A model generated the notes under the pieces. The model did no database searches, was not told the origin of the DNA, and saw nothing but the letters and a program-made list of their open reading frames with translations. From Okeania sp. SIO2B3 (GTDB taxonomy: Bacteria; Cyanobacteriota; Cyanobacteriia; Cyanobacteriales; Microcoleaceae), in assembly GCF_010672525.1 (NCBI RefSeq), contig NZ_JAAHGH010000002.1, positions 161,399-204,581 on the forward strand: a DNA stretch of 43,183 bases. Reading direction: 5' to 3'. The translations under genes were made by a program, and so were the position numbers. Every line of letters starts with the position of its first letter. Position 1 is the first letter of the stretch. Below are positions 22,979-31,814 of the stretch, one piece after another.

Positions 22979-23953
22979 ATGAAAGCAGTTCGCATACATG
23001 AATATACAGGTATTAATGGTATTCGAGTAGAAGAAACAGAGACTTTAACACCAAATATTGGTGAAATTAGAATGCGTGTAGGAGCAGCAGGAATTAATAA
23101 CTCAGACCTGCAAATGACCTACGGAAAATATAAAAGACCAGGGAATGACCCACTACCTCAAACTCTGGGTCAAGAAGCAGCAGGTATAGTTGATGCAGTT
23201 GGGGAAAAAGTTGAAGGGTTTTTGCCAGGAATGCGGGTGGTAGGACACGTTAAAGGTGCTTTTGCCGAAATGGCGATCGCTCCAGCAACAGAATTATTAC
23301 CTATTCCTGATGATATATCCTTTGAAGTAGCTGCCAGTTTACCTATTAACTATTTGACTGCTATTTTAGCTCTGATATATCGGGCAAAAGTTCAGGTGGG
23401 AGAGTGGGTATTAGTCCATCCTGGTAGTGGTGGTGTGGGGACGACAGCAATACAACTAGCGAAATTATTGGGAGCAAAAGTTATCGCCACTGCTGGTAAT
23501 AGAGCTAAAGTGGAATACCTATTGAAACTGGGTGCTGACTATGGCATTGACTATAGCAGTCAAAGTGTAGTTTCTGAAGTCAGAAAAATTACAAATAATA
23601 TAGGGGTACAGGTGGCAGTGGATGGTGCTGGTAAGGTGACATTTGCTGACTGTTTAGAAGTTATAGCTAATAATGGTCGTATTGCTTGCTATGGTACGAC
23701 TACTGGTTTAGATGCTGCTTTACCAATGGGAAAATTACTGGGGCGGAATATTACAGTTTACGGTATTGCCCTTTGGTATAACAGTGATTATCAGACGAGT
23801 TGGCAAACTCTCAAAAATTTAGTTATACCAGCATTTGTAGAGGGAAAGTTACAGTCAACTATTGAGCAAGTAGTCAGTCTGGAGGGAGTGTCAGCAGCAT
23901 TGACGAAAATGGAGCAGCGTCGTTTGATGGGAAAAATTATTGTAGTTCCTTAA
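22979..23953 (+). CDS. Zinc-independent MDR-family quinone oxidoreductase-like protein
   Basis: The 324-residue protein belongs to the medium-chain dehydrogenase/reductase superfamily. It has the GroES-like N-terminal domain (GINNSDLQMTYGKY, then GQEAAGIVDAVGEKVEGF) and an NAD(P)-binding domain with HPGSGGVGTTAIQLAKLLGA at about 145-165. The structural zinc cysteines of alcohol dehydrogenases are absent, as in NADPH:quinone reductases and crotonyl-CoA-type members. It probably reduces quinones or activated alkenes with NADPH in the cytoplasm. The next gene (DUF29) follows after 38 bp in the same direction, but the two need not be related. Confidence 0.88.
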   Translation: MKAVRIHEYTGINGIRVEETETLTPNIGEIRMRVGAAGINNSDLQMTYGKYKRPGNDPLPQTLGQEAAGIVDAVGEKVEGFLPGMRVVGHVKGAFAEMAIAPATELLPIPDDISFEVAASLPINYLTAILALIYRAKVQVGEWVLVHPGSGGVGTTAIQLAKLLGAKVIATAGNRAKVEYLLKLGADYGIDYSSQSVVSEVRKITNNIGVQVAVDGAGKVTFADCLEVIANNGRIACYGTTTGLDAALPMGKLLGRNITVYGIALWYNSDYQTSWQTLKNLVIPAFVEGKLQSTIEQVVSLEGVSAALTKMEQRRLMGKIIVVP

Positions 23954-23991
23954 AAATCATAAAATTAAAAATCTAACTAGGAGTTTTACCG

Positions 23992-24447
23992 ATGAATTAT
24001 ATTGACGTGACAAGACAAACCAATACAAAAACTAGAATGACTAACCTATATGAAACAGATTTTGTTCAATGGACAGAAGAACAAGCAAAAGCTTTGAGTG
24101 AACATAATGAAAAAGCACTTGATTGGGAGAATTTAAAGGAGGAGATAGACAACTTGGGAAAAGAGCAAATTAACGCGGTTCATAGCTTTTTAAAACAAAT
24201 CATAATCCACAGGTTAAAGCTAGACTACACTAATGAGATTCAATCGCGTGGACATTGGATTGATGAAATTGATGATTTCCAAGATGAAATTGAGAGAAGA
24301 CTTACTAATACCATATTAAATAAAATCAATATTGAAGCTGAATATGAGCGAGCAAAGCGCAAAGTTTTAAAAATGTATGATGTTAGTTTACCTGATATTT
24401 GTCCTTATACTTTTGAAGATTTGATGAAAAGATTGCCAGAAAATTGA
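23992..24447 (+). CDS. DUF29 family protein
   Basis: The 151-residue helical protein matches the DUF29 pattern. YETDFVQWTEEQAKAL is followed by DWENLKEEIDNLGKEQ and a KQIIIHRLKLDY helix with Trp-rich spacing, ending CPYTFEDLMKRLPEN. DUF29 is abundant in cyanobacteria, often next to mobile or stress genes; its activity is not established. An AGGAG site (about 10 bases upstream) supports the ATG at 23992, although DUF29 homology begins only at about residue 18, so the later Met (MTNLYETD) could also be used. Confidence 0.85.
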   Translation: MNYIDVTRQTNTKTRMTNLYETDFVQWTEEQAKALSEHNEKALDWENLKEEIDNLGKEQINAVHSFLKQIIIHRLKLDYTNEIQSRGHWIDEIDDFQDEIERRLTNTILNKINIEAEYERAKRKVLKMYDVSLPDICPYTFEDLMKRLPEN

Positions 24448-24703
24448 TTATCGCGGTTTTCATCACGACGATCGATTATTCTGCTTTTATAGCACTACAA
24501 GAATTGGGCACGGACATTTTTTAATCCTAAAACCCTTTTACCGAAAAATTGTGGTTTAAAGCCTCCCCTTTTAAGGGGATAATAAAGAAAAATTTTCATT
24601 ATTAGTCAATCCTCTTCTTTCAAGGAGAGGTAATTATTCATTATTCATTATTAATTGTTGAAAGTTTCCTATTCCCTGTTTCTTGTTCCCTATTCAAGTA
24701 GCG
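24448..24703. other. Spacer with CCCCTT hairpin and ATTATTC repeats
   Basis: It contains a CCCCTTTTAAGGGG palindrome (about 24564-24577), whose relatives lie at 2155-2190 and 2989-3015, and a short TAATTATTCATTATTCATTA tract. It may serve as a bidirectional transcription end for the convergent genes on both sides. Confidence 0.45.
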
Positions 24704-25486
24704 TTATAAAGTTTGACTAAACCGATGAATATTCCAAAATAAAGATAATTCTAACCCACCATCAACATAAATATGTTGACCTGTAATAAATTGACTTTCT
24801 GGAGAACATAAAAACCCAACCAGAGGAGCAATATCTTCCGGTTGTCCCCATCTTCCCATAGGAGTTACTTGGGGAGGCATTTTATCAATATAAGGTACTT
24901 TCTCGAGATAGCCATCCCATGCTTGAGTTTTGATATAACCAGGGGTAATAATATTAACAGTAATTCTCCGTGGAGCAACGGCGATCGCGTAATGTTTGGC
25001 CAAGGTTTCCATTGCTGCTTTTGCGGGTGCGGCCATTCCATAAACTTTTCCTGGGTTATGAACACCTGTTGCAGAAATAACAACGACCCTACCTTGACCA
25101 TCAACCATATAAGTTAGAGCTTTTTCGATACAGCGAATAAATGCTTTAGGATAAATTTCTTGAGCTGCTTCATACTGTTCAAAAGTAAAATTTCCTGGGA
25201 GTGTTGCGGTAATAGCATAACCAGCGACATGAACAAAAGCTGTAAGTTGACTATTGAAGTTTTCTTCGACTACCTGAAATAAAGCATCAACGGTTTCAGA
25301 TTTTTTGATGTCTCCAGCTACAGTAATAACCTTAATATTCAATTTTTCTAACTCTTTTTTAACTGCAAAAGCAGCATCATGGTTAGAATGATATCCCAGG
25401 ATAAGATTAAAACCATCTTCAGCTAATTTACGAGAAATAGCTAACCCTATTCCACGAGTTCCGCCAGTAATTAAAGCAACTTTCAT
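24704..25486 (-). CDS. Short-chain dehydrogenase with YX6K active site (FabL-like?)
   Basis: The protein begins MKVALITGGTRGIGLAISRK, the NAD(P)-binding start of classical short-chain dehydrogenases, so I place the start here and not nine codons earlier. It has the NNAG-equivalent region FVHVAGYA, the Ser strand VVVISATGV and an active-site segment VYGMAAPAKAAMETLA. Tyr and Lys are separated by six residues and not three. That spacing is known from enoyl-ACP reductases such as FabI and FabL, not from ordinary 3-oxoacyl reductases. The end is FITGQHIYVDGGLELS. It may therefore reduce an enoyl-thioester. The substrate is not proven. Confidence 0.82.
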   Translation of the reverse strand: MKVALITGGTRGIGLAISRKLAEDGFNLILGYHSNHDAAFAVKKELEKLNIKVITVAGDIKKSETVDALFQVVEENFNSQLTAFVHVAGYAITATLPGNFTFEQYEAAQEIYPKAFIRCIEKALTYMVDGQGRVVVISATGVHNPGKVYGMAAPAKAAMETLAKHYAIAVAPRRITVNIITPGYIKTQAWDGYLEKVPYIDKMPPQVTPMGRWGQPEDIAPLVGFLCSPESQFITGQHIYVDGGLELSLFWNIHRFSQTL

Positions 25487-25541
25487 AAGTATTAATATAG
25501 TTAATTTTATCACCGAATTCGGTATTATATCATGTCCGGAT

Positions 25542-25815
25542 AATTAGGGTTTGCTGATTAAATCTAAAAGTATTTACAGATAAAGGTAAGTGCCTTTTTG
25601 GGGTCGAATTGTAGTGCCTAGTATCACGTCTAAAACGCTCAAAAAGTTAGTATTTTAGGCTCATAGTTGGGCAGAAAAATCATTCTTACAATTGTTACTC
25701 CTATCTCCTCGCTCCCAAGCCATTTCTCCTGTCTTCCCCTCCACGGTCGGGGGAGGGGCGAGGGGTGGGTTGTCTTCTACCCTCACCCATAAGACTTTTT
25801 CAGCAAACCCTAATT
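25542..25815. mobile_element. MITE-like element, family M2, copy 3
   Basis: The ends AATTAGGGTTTGCTGA (25542-25557) and TCAGCAAACCCTAATT (25800-25815) are perfect 16-base inverted repeats. The inside matches copies 1 and 2 and carries a G1 hairpin repeat (25736-25771). Immediately to its left is a lone M1-type end (ATATCATGTCCGG, about 25528-25540), so it inserted at or within an M1 relic. Confidence 0.8.
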
Positions 25816-26006
25816 AGACATCTCCAGAAAAGAGGCAGTAGGCAGTAGGCAGTAGGGGAAAAGAATTGATAATTTCTATGTGATAATTGATTTTATTTTT
25901 TATGATCACGCCTATGTCTATTAGTAATAAGAAACTTTCTCCTTCTGTTCTCCTTTCTTCCCTCCTGACTCCTGACTCCTGAGGACTCCATCATTAAATT
26001 AATTCT

Positions 26007-26816
26007 CTAATTATCTAAAAAATCAACAACTATTTTAGCAATTTCATTAGGCATTTGATTCATCATATAAACAGTACCACCTTCAACATCAACCATCTTC
26101 GCATTAGGAATTATTTCAGCAATTAATTTTCTATTTTTTGCTTCTGCAATTCCTAATTTTTCTAGTTGTTTGATGTCTTCAGTTCCAGATAATATCAAAG
26201 TTTTACAATTGATTAATCTAAATCTTTCTAAGCTTTTTTCTGCATAATTCATTATTGCAAAGGGACCATAGGGAGGATAACCATGACATTTAAACTCATC
26301 TAATAAACAACGATGATTTAATTCTAAATCTACATAACTTAAACGAACAGGCCATCTTTCTATTAGGTGAGAACCATCTTGTTTAATTTGGTAAGCTTCA
26401 GAAAATCTATTATAAAGTGTTTTTCTTTGCTCTTCCTCAAAATAATCAATACCAGATAACACAAGTTTATTAATTCTTTCTGGGTATACTGCTGCAACTT
26501 CTGCTGCCACAAAACCACCTGTATGATACCCAAGAATATTTGCTTTTTTGATTCCTAATTTATCTAGAAGTAAAATAACTGTTTTGGCATAGTCTTCAAT
26601 GTAATACATTCTGGGAGGTTTATCGGATTCACCAAAACCCAAAAAATCCATAGCAATAACTAACTTTTTTTCTTTAATAAATATTGGCATTAATTCTCGA
26701 TATTCATTACTACTTATTGGATTTTGATGCAGCAAAATTAGTGGTTCACCTTCTCCTCCAATTCGATAGTGTATTTGACCATCTTCTGTGTCTAAAAAAG
26801 CTCTCTTGATTTTCAT
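26007..26816 (-). CDS. Alpha/beta-hydrolase-fold protein without a catalytic triad, copy 1
   Basis: The protein (269 residues from the chosen start MKIKRAFLDTEDGQIHYRIG) follows the alpha/beta-hydrolase plan (LILLHQNP, AMDFLGFGESDKPP, then a cap domain). At the nucleophile elbow it reads GYHTGG, with His where Ser, Asp or Cys should be. The usual C-terminal His is missing (GGTVYMMNQMP). I chose the ATG at 26814-26816 because it aligns with the paralogue and follows GAGG; the earlier ATG overlaps the upstream gene by 14 bases. It lies 16 bases after its paralogue, so the two are a tandem duplication and probably cotranscribed. It may bind a small ligand or partner and not hydrolyse. Confidence 0.8.
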   Translation of the reverse strand: MKIKRAFLDTEDGQIHYRIGGEGEPLILLHQNPISSNEYRELMPIFIKEKKLVIAMDFLGFGESDKPPRMYYIEDYAKTVILLLDKLGIKKANILGYHTGGFVAAEVAAVYPERINKLVLSGIDYFEEEQRKTLYNRFSEAYQIKQDGSHLIERWPVRLSYVDLELNHRCLLDEFKCHGYPPYGPFAIMNYAEKSLERFRLINCKTLILSGTEDIKQLEKLGIAEAKNRKLIAEIIPNAKMVDVEGGTVYMMNQMPNEIAKIVVDFLDN

Positions 26817-26832
26817 AATATTTAATTTATCC

Positions 26833-27651
26833 TCATTTATTTTCATCTAAAAAATCAATAACAACTGTAGATATTTCTTCAGCCATTTGATTAATCATAC
26901 AAATGGTTCCCCCTTTAACTTCAAAAGCTTGACTATGGGGAATTGCTTCTGATAACCAACCTTGATTTTCTGCTTTTGCTAAACCATATTTTTCTAAAGG
27001 TTCTAATGCTTTAGTTCCTGTACAAACTAAGGTAGGACATTGAATAAGTTTAAACCTTTCTTGAGCAGAAACACAATATTTACTAACTGCTAAACCAGTA
27101 TAAATAGGTCCACCAAAAGTTTTTAAATCATCAATAAGACAACGGTGATTTAATTCCGCTTCCAGATAATTACTCCGTGTTAACCATCTTTCCATGAGGT
27201 GAGAACCATCTTCTTTTATGGTAAATCCTTGCCTATATCTTTCGCCAATTTTTTCAGCTTCTTCTGCATCAAAACCATGAGTATTACAAAGGATTAATTT
27301 ATTCAGGCGATCGCTATAAGATACGGCTACTTCTCCAGCAATATAACCCCCCGTTAAACTGCCCAAAATACTGCATTTTTGAATTTCTAATTCATCTAAC
27401 AATAAAATGACAGTTTTAGCATAGTCTGCAATAGAATATTCTCTAGGAGGTTTATCTGAATTTCCTAACCCCATTAAGTCCATGGCAATAACACGATATT
27501 TAGGAGCTAAAATTGCCATTAACTCTTGAAATTCGTCGCTACTTCGAGGAGTCATGTGCAGTAAAACTAGAGGTTCTCCTTCTCCCCCTATGCGGTAAAA
27601 AATTTGTCCGTCTTCTGTGTCTAAAAAAGCTTTTTTAATTGTTTTTTTCAT
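26833..27651 (-). CDS. Alpha/beta-hydrolase-fold protein without a catalytic triad, copy 2
   Basis: The 272-residue protein is a clear paralogue of the next gene along most of its length (shared FLDTEDGQI, RIGGEGEP, NSDKPPREY, NHRCLIDDLK). The elbow motif is GSLTGG, with Leu99 at the nucleophile position, and the terminal segment GGTICMINQMAEEI has no catalytic His. Since both copies have kept an open frame while losing the same residues, a non-hydrolytic role is more likely than decay. Partners and ligands are unknown. Upstream is a run of GGAAGAA repeats. Confidence 0.8.
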   Translation of the reverse strand: MKKTIKKAFLDTEDGQIFYRIGGEGEPLVLLHMTPRSSDEFQELMAILAPKYRVIAMDLMGLGNSDKPPREYSIADYAKTVILLLDELEIQKCSILGSLTGGYIAGEVAVSYSDRLNKLILCNTHGFDAEEAEKIGERYRQGFTIKEDGSHLMERWLTRSNYLEAELNHRCLIDDLKTFGGPIYTGLAVSKYCVSAQERFKLIQCPTLVCTGTKALEPLEKYGLAKAENQGWLSEAIPHSQAFEVKGGTICMINQMAEEISTVVIDFLDENK

Positions 27652-27940
27652 TTTCCTTGAGTTATGTATATGACATCAATTTCTGTATTTTATATTAGAC
27701 TACCTGTAGCATTATTTTTCATATTTTTCGGTATAGCAGAAGAAAGAAGGAAGAAGAAAGAAGGAAGAAGGAAGAAGGAAAAATCTTATGTTGTCTGAAC
27801 TTTCAGCTTTTCATTTGTCCTAATCTTCCTTAAACTGCTATAAATATTAATAGACATCTCCAAAAATCAAAAATAAAATCAATTCTTATCAATAAACTAT
27901 CAATTATATCAAATCTGCTCAGGTTCGGTATAAAAAAATG
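27652..27940. repeat. Spacer with GGAAGAA low-complexity tract
   Basis: About 27738-27780 consists of GAAGAAGGAAGAAAG repeats. Similar tracts lie at 8205-8245, 8860-8893 and 30095-30105. The rest is AT-rich and without a visible gene. Confidence 0.5.
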
Positions 27941-28121
27941 GGCGTTGGTAATTTGAGGTATGATATCATTTCCGAATAAGAGCGCGACAGAAGTCCATTA
28001 CCTTTCTTTACACGACCAAAAAACTTTATCCTTATACTCGGGGTTTCTTCTTCTTTCTTTCCTCCTGACTCCTGACTCCTAAGTAATTAAGATTAATATC
28101 ATACACTAATTTACCAACGCC
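27941..28121. mobile_element. MITE-like element, family M6 (GGCGTTGGTAATTT ends)
   Basis: The left end GGCGTTGGTAATTTGAGGTA plus TGATATCA and the right end (complement reading GGCGTTGGTAAATTAGTGTA plus TGATATTA) are imperfect inverted repeats over about 27 bases. A left-end-only relic is at 22739-22781. The inside contains CTCCTGACTCCTGA repeats and no gene. Confidence 0.65.
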
Positions 28122-28174
28122 AAAAATGTTCCATCCTCGCGCCATTGCCAAATCTTTCTCGGTCTCCCCACATT

Positions 28175-28284
28175 CCCCTCCTGGGAGGGGGAGGGGCGAG
28201 GGGTGGGTTCCCACACTCCCCATCTCCCACACTCCCCATCCCCCCATCTCCCCATCTCCCCATTTCCCCATCTCCCCATTTCCC
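28175..28284. repeat. G1 hairpin repeat and CCCCATCT microsatellite
   Basis: A CCCCTCCTGGGAGGGGGAGG...GTGGGTT repeat (28175-28209) is followed by about nine units of CCCCATCTC/CCCCATTTC type up to 28284, immediately downstream of the ABC protein gene. The 79-codon minus-strand frame across it (28032-28271) is an artefact of this composition. Confidence 0.7.
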
Positions 28285-28293
28285 TAGAGAAAT

Positions 28294-30021
28294 CTAATGA
28301 ATTGGCATAAACTTATAATCTTGTGCAGAACTCACTCGCCAAGTTTCATCACCCATAACTTCCAAAACTTGGTGGTGATATTGTAACAAAGTTGGTCGAT
28401 GTCCGACACTAACATAAGTAGTCGATAAACTTTGCAAATGTTGGTAAAGACTTTGTTCGTTTTGCACATCCAGAGCGCTCGTTGCTTCATCTAAAATTGC
28501 ATAACGGGGTTGAGTCAACAACAAACGAGCAAAAGCTACCCGTTGTTGTTCTCCCATTGACAACACACGGTCCCAATCTTCAACAGCATCTAAACCACCA
28601 AATATTTCTACTAATTTTGGCAAATTAACTTGGTTAAGCACTCGATAAATTATTTCATCAGAGATATTTAAGTCAGTGCGTGGATATAGCAGTTGATCTC
28701 GTAGGGAACCTAAAATCATATAAGGATGTTGTGGTAAAAAAAGAATCTCTTCTAATTTCGGTCGGTAAATTGTCCCAGTTCCAGAATTCCATAAACCAGC
28801 GATCGCTCGTAAAATAGAACTCTTTCCACTACCACTCACCCCCACAATTAAAAGTCCTTCTCCCGGTTGTAATTCTATAGATACATTTTTAACTAAAGTT
28901 CTTTGATAGTTAGGAGTTTGCAAAGTAAGATGCTGTAAGCTTAAACGTGATTCTTCAACAGTATCAATTGTTTGACTACCCTCCACTGGTGATGCTTTTG
29001 GTTCTTCTAGAACTTTCACAAAACTCTCTAAACGTTCAATCCCTGCGATAAAACTGGTGAGAAATTCAAACATCCTAACTATGATATTCAAGGACCTAAA
29101 GACCCTTCCAAAAGCTCCATTAGCTTCTTGTATTGCTCCCACTTCCAACCCTGGTTCCCCTGCCAAAATTCTCGGACCAATAACTAAAGCAGGTAACATC
29201 CAGGTAATATAATTATATATATTTTGAAAAATATCTAAGTTTCTCTCCCAAGTAATTACTTTATTATAAATACTTAAAACCGGAGCAAATATCTGCTTAA
29301 TATAGGTAAATTCTCTATTACCTCCATGATAAAAAGCAATTGATTCAGCATTCTCTCGAATTCTCACTAAACCAAATCGAAAATTTGCCTCTCGTTTCAG
29401 TTGTTCTTTTTTAATTGGAATCAAAATTTTACCAAAACCTATAGTTGTAATTAGCATACCTCCTATAGAATATATAACTAAAATCAGAACCAAGAATTTT
29501 GATTTTTCCCAAAGTAGAATTCCAAATGCAAACAAGTTAAAAATTGCTAAAGTAAACTGCCGAAATAGCCTCACAGAACGATGACAAAATGATGTAATAT
29601 CTTCTGCAATTCGCTGATCGGGGTTATCAATTTCTCGATAGAGGGTATTTATTCTATAGAAACAATCATTTTGGAAATACTTATCTAAATAAAATTTGGT
29701 TAACCACTCTCGAGAATACAGACGGATTTTATCTTCCACATACTGCCAAGTAGCAACATTAACAGCTAACACAACAGAAGCACCAATATAGAAAAATGCA
29801 GATTTCCAGAATCTCTCAGAGTCCGTATCAACTAAAGCAGAAATTAATTCTCCTTGTTGTTTGAGTTGATTAACTCCTATAGTTGAATCTAAACTGAGAA
29901 GACAAAGCAACAATATAAATAAACCAATTGCTCGCCATCTTTCTGGAGATTCCCACCAATATAGTTTACCAATTGCCCAAAACCTCTGGAAAATACTGAA
30001 ATTAAGTTTTAGATTTTTCAT
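28294..30021 (-). CDS. SbmA/BacA-YddA-type ABC transporter (permease-ATPase fusion)
   Basis: The 575-residue protein joins an N-terminal transmembrane part (about 25-330, with several helices) to one ATP-binding domain. The latter shows Walker A GVSGSGKSS (about 394-402), signature LSMGEQQRVAFARLLL (about 487-502), Walker B YAILDEATSALD (about 507-517, Glu512) and the switch His in SVGHRPTLL (about 541). The EDITSFCHRSVRLFRQ region is typical of the ABC_membrane_2/SbmA-BacA and peroxisomal-like (ABCD) branch. Two copies would form a homodimer. Relatives carry vitamin B12, peptides or fatty acyl compounds; the substrate here is not readable. The gene stands alone. Confidence 0.87.
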   Translation of the reverse strand: MKNLKLNFSIFQRFWAIGKLYWWESPERWRAIGLFILLLCLLSLDSTIGVNQLKQQGELISALVDTDSERFWKSAFFYIGASVVLAVNVATWQYVEDKIRLYSREWLTKFYLDKYFQNDCFYRINTLYREIDNPDQRIAEDITSFCHRSVRLFRQFTLAIFNLFAFGILLWEKSKFLVLILVIYSIGGMLITTIGFGKILIPIKKEQLKREANFRFGLVRIRENAESIAFYHGGNREFTYIKQIFAPVLSIYNKVITWERNLDIFQNIYNYITWMLPALVIGPRILAGEPGLEVGAIQEANGAFGRVFRSLNIIVRMFEFLTSFIAGIERLESFVKVLEEPKASPVEGSQTIDTVEESRLSLQHLTLQTPNYQRTLVKNVSIELQPGEGLLIVGVSGSGKSSILRAIAGLWNSGTGTIYRPKLEEILFLPQHPYMILGSLRDQLLYPRTDLNISDEIIYRVLNQVNLPKLVEIFGGLDAVEDWDRVLSMGEQQRVAFARLLLTQPRYAILDEATSALDVQNEQSLYQHLQSLSTTYVSVGHRPTLLQYHHQVLEVMGDETWRVSSAQDYKFMPIH

Positions 30022-30253
30022 TCTGTCTATTTACAAGGTAAGACATTTAATAAGTTTAAACCTTTCTTGAAAAGAATGCTATACTTATAGCAAAAGGAAG
30101 AAGGAAGAATCTGGCGTTGTCTGAGTTTTCAGCTTTCCTTCCTACTATTGCAAAATTTTATATCATGTCTCATTCAATAACTATAATAAACAATCTTTAC
30201 CCAACCTGGTAGGGACGTTGTATGCAACGTCCCTACATTGCAGTTAATTAATG
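30022..30253. other. Spacer without recognised gene
   Basis: It contains a GGAAGAAGGAAGAA tract near 30095 and a near-palindromic GGGACGTTG...CAACGTCCC repeat (about 30210-30234), a common cyanobacterial spacer hairpin. I see no protein fragment here. Confidence 0.45.
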
Positions 30254-30404
30254 TTATATCATGTCCGGTAACATCGGTCTTGTATAGAGAAGGTAAGGAA
30301 GACCGAAGTTGGAAGAAGCTTTAAGAAAAGGAAAAATTTTACTTATATGGCGGTAGATATTTCCCCAACTTTTACACGGGACTATACCAACGGACATGAT
30401 ATTA
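30254..30404. mobile_element. MITE, family M1, copy 2
   Basis: The ends TTATATCATGTCCG and CGGACATGATATTA are inverted repeats with one mismatch, and the inner GTAACATCGGTCTTGTA and GAAGGTAAGG match copy 1 at 8815-8974. The 151-bp length is close to the 160 bp of copy 1. It has no gene. Confidence 0.8.
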
Positions 30405-30541
30405 CTTGATATTAGGTGTGTCGCAACAGAGCGATCGCTAAACTTGCTTCCATAATACTGACAAAATCTATAGCGCTATCCTAATATGCGGATACAATTA
30501 AATTTGCTTGTATTTAATCCAATTAGAGAGGAGATTGTCAT

Positions 30542-30886
30542 ATGGAAATAGAGGAATATAGAAAAGTAATTAAGTCAATTGTCAAAAAACATTTTGAGTC
30601 CGATCCTGATGACCGGGAAGTAGAAACTCAAATTGCTTTCGACCTCTAACGCGATCGCTATCTGATGTTTCATGTCGGATGGTGTGGAGAAAAACGAGTT
30701 TTTGGATGTGTGATTCATATTGAGATTAGAGCGGGGAAAATTTGGATTCAACGAGATGGAACCGCAGTCGGGATAGCTAATGAGTTAATTGAAGCAGGAG
30801 TTCCTAAGTCTGATATAGTGCTAGGATACAAGTCGCCTTATATGCGTAAGTTTACAAATTTAGGTAGAGAGGTCTATAAATATTGA
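30542..30886 (+). pseudogene. xisI: xisI-like gene with a nonsense codon
   Basis: The frame is 114 codons, normal for XisI, and contains family motifs: YRKVIKSIVKKH, EVETQIAFDL, then RDRYLMFHVGWCGEKRVFGC, HIEIRAGKIWIQRDGTAVGI and ANELIEAGVPKSDIVLGYKS. A TAA at codon 36 (30647-30649), between FDL and RDR, cuts it in two; Gln or Glu would be expected there. XisI was named for its role in excision of the fdxN element in heterocystous cyanobacteria, but copies are widespread beside XisH. No xisH is adjacent here. An AGGAG site precedes the first ATG. A shorter product from the ATG at 30665 would lack the N-terminal third. Confidence 0.82.
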
Positions 30887-30914
30887 GCGATCGCTCCTAA
30901 TATTAGCTTGAAGT

Positions 30915-31168
30915 TCAATTTCGCAATAGAGCAATAAAACCTGCTTGTTCAAAATGCTTATCATCAGCAAGTACCTATAAAATATTGTAATATTCCATTA
31001 TTTGAAAAGAAACACAATCTGTAAGACTCCATTGTTTATCTACTCTTTGTTTATACAAAAATAATCCTTCTTGAAATTGACTATTTGTTTGCTTAACTAC
31101 CGTAACATTAGAATGCTTATAAATATTTTCAATCAATTCTATGACAGCTTGACGAAAAAAATTACCTC
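30915..31168 (-). pseudogene. PIN-domain toxin remnant
   Basis: On the minus strand the segment reads GNFFRQAVIELIENIYKHSN, FQEGLFLYKQRVDKQWSLTD, CVSFQIMEYYNIL, stop (TAG), VLADDKHFEQAGFIALL. The WSLTDC-SF-VM and LADDKHFEQAGF motifs are the second half of VapC-type PIN domains. Besides the internal TAG there is a TGA before GNFF, and the N-terminal metal Asp region is missing. It is a dead relic between xisI and the HTH gene. Confidence 0.65.
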
Positions 31169-31292
31169 AATATTTAACCATTGCGGAATAGATATTTTGG
31201 GGAAATTTGAGTAGTGATGGGAGGCGATCGCTACACTTTTATCAATCATAATACTAACGAAATCTATCGCCCTATTCTAACAATATACAAAT

Positions 31293-31814
31293 TTATTCCA
31301 TTAATTGTTGTACTTCATTTAATGGTAAATCTACTGCTTCAGCAATTTGCTCTGCTGTTAAACCCAGTTTGATTAATTTAGAGACAGTATTTAATTTATT
31401 TGTATACAAGACGTTTTCAATGGTGGGTTGGCAAGAGGTTGTCTTTTTGTCATCTGATTTAGTATTAACAAAATCCCTATTTTTTAGTTCTGTTGTTTCG
31501 GGATTATTGCAAAGATTAATATTATCAACACGAACATGATTTACTATTATATTTGCCATTCCTAAACGTTCGACTGTAGCGCAAAAATTTGACTTCTTTA
31601 GCTTTTCCCCAAAAACCTCTGATAAAAGTTGCCAGAGTTCGTATCCTTCATCTTTTGCATGACCCTTAGTACCCCCGTACATTTGCGCAATTTCCGTGTA
31701 TTTCTGACCATTTAGAACTCCCTTCAAAATTGCCATTTGTAGACTATCCAAATGTTTTCCTGTTTGTTGAAAGACCAACTTATCAATTGAATTTAAAACT
31801 GTTTGCCAGTCCAT
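31293..31814 (-). CDS. vWA-MoxR-associated protein N-terminal HTH domain protein
   Basis: The first 80 or so residues (QTGKHLDSLQMAILKGVLNG, QKYTEIAQMYGGTKGHAKDE, ELWQLLSEVFGEKLKKSNF) match the HTH domain that begins many cyanobacterial WD40, NACHT and AAA proteins, the vWA-MoxR-associated N-terminal HTH. No ATPase follows. Residues 85-140 form an Asn/Thr-rich linker. The end (KLIKLGLTAEQIAEAVDLPL) is a small helix-turn-helix-like segment also found in Rpn-type proteins. At 173 residues it looks like a stand-alone adaptor, divergently placed (246 bp) from a DUF6232 protein and a small effector-associated protein. Binding to a partner HTH or DNA is possible. Confidence 0.75.
   Translation of the reverse strand: MDWQTVLNSIDKLVFQQTGKHLDSLQMAILKGVLNGQKYTEIAQMYGGTKGHAKDEGYELWQLLSEVFGEKLKKSNFCATVERLGMANIIVNHVRVDNINLCNNPETTELKNRDFVNTKSDDKKTTSCQPTIENVLYTNKLNTVSKLIKLGLTAEQIAEAVDLPLNEVQQLME

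Noticed and set aside
28032-28271. Minus-strand 79-codon frame
   Set aside because: It is made of the CCCCATCT microsatellite and a G1 hairpin repeat (MGKWGDGEMGGWG-like), so it is an artefact.
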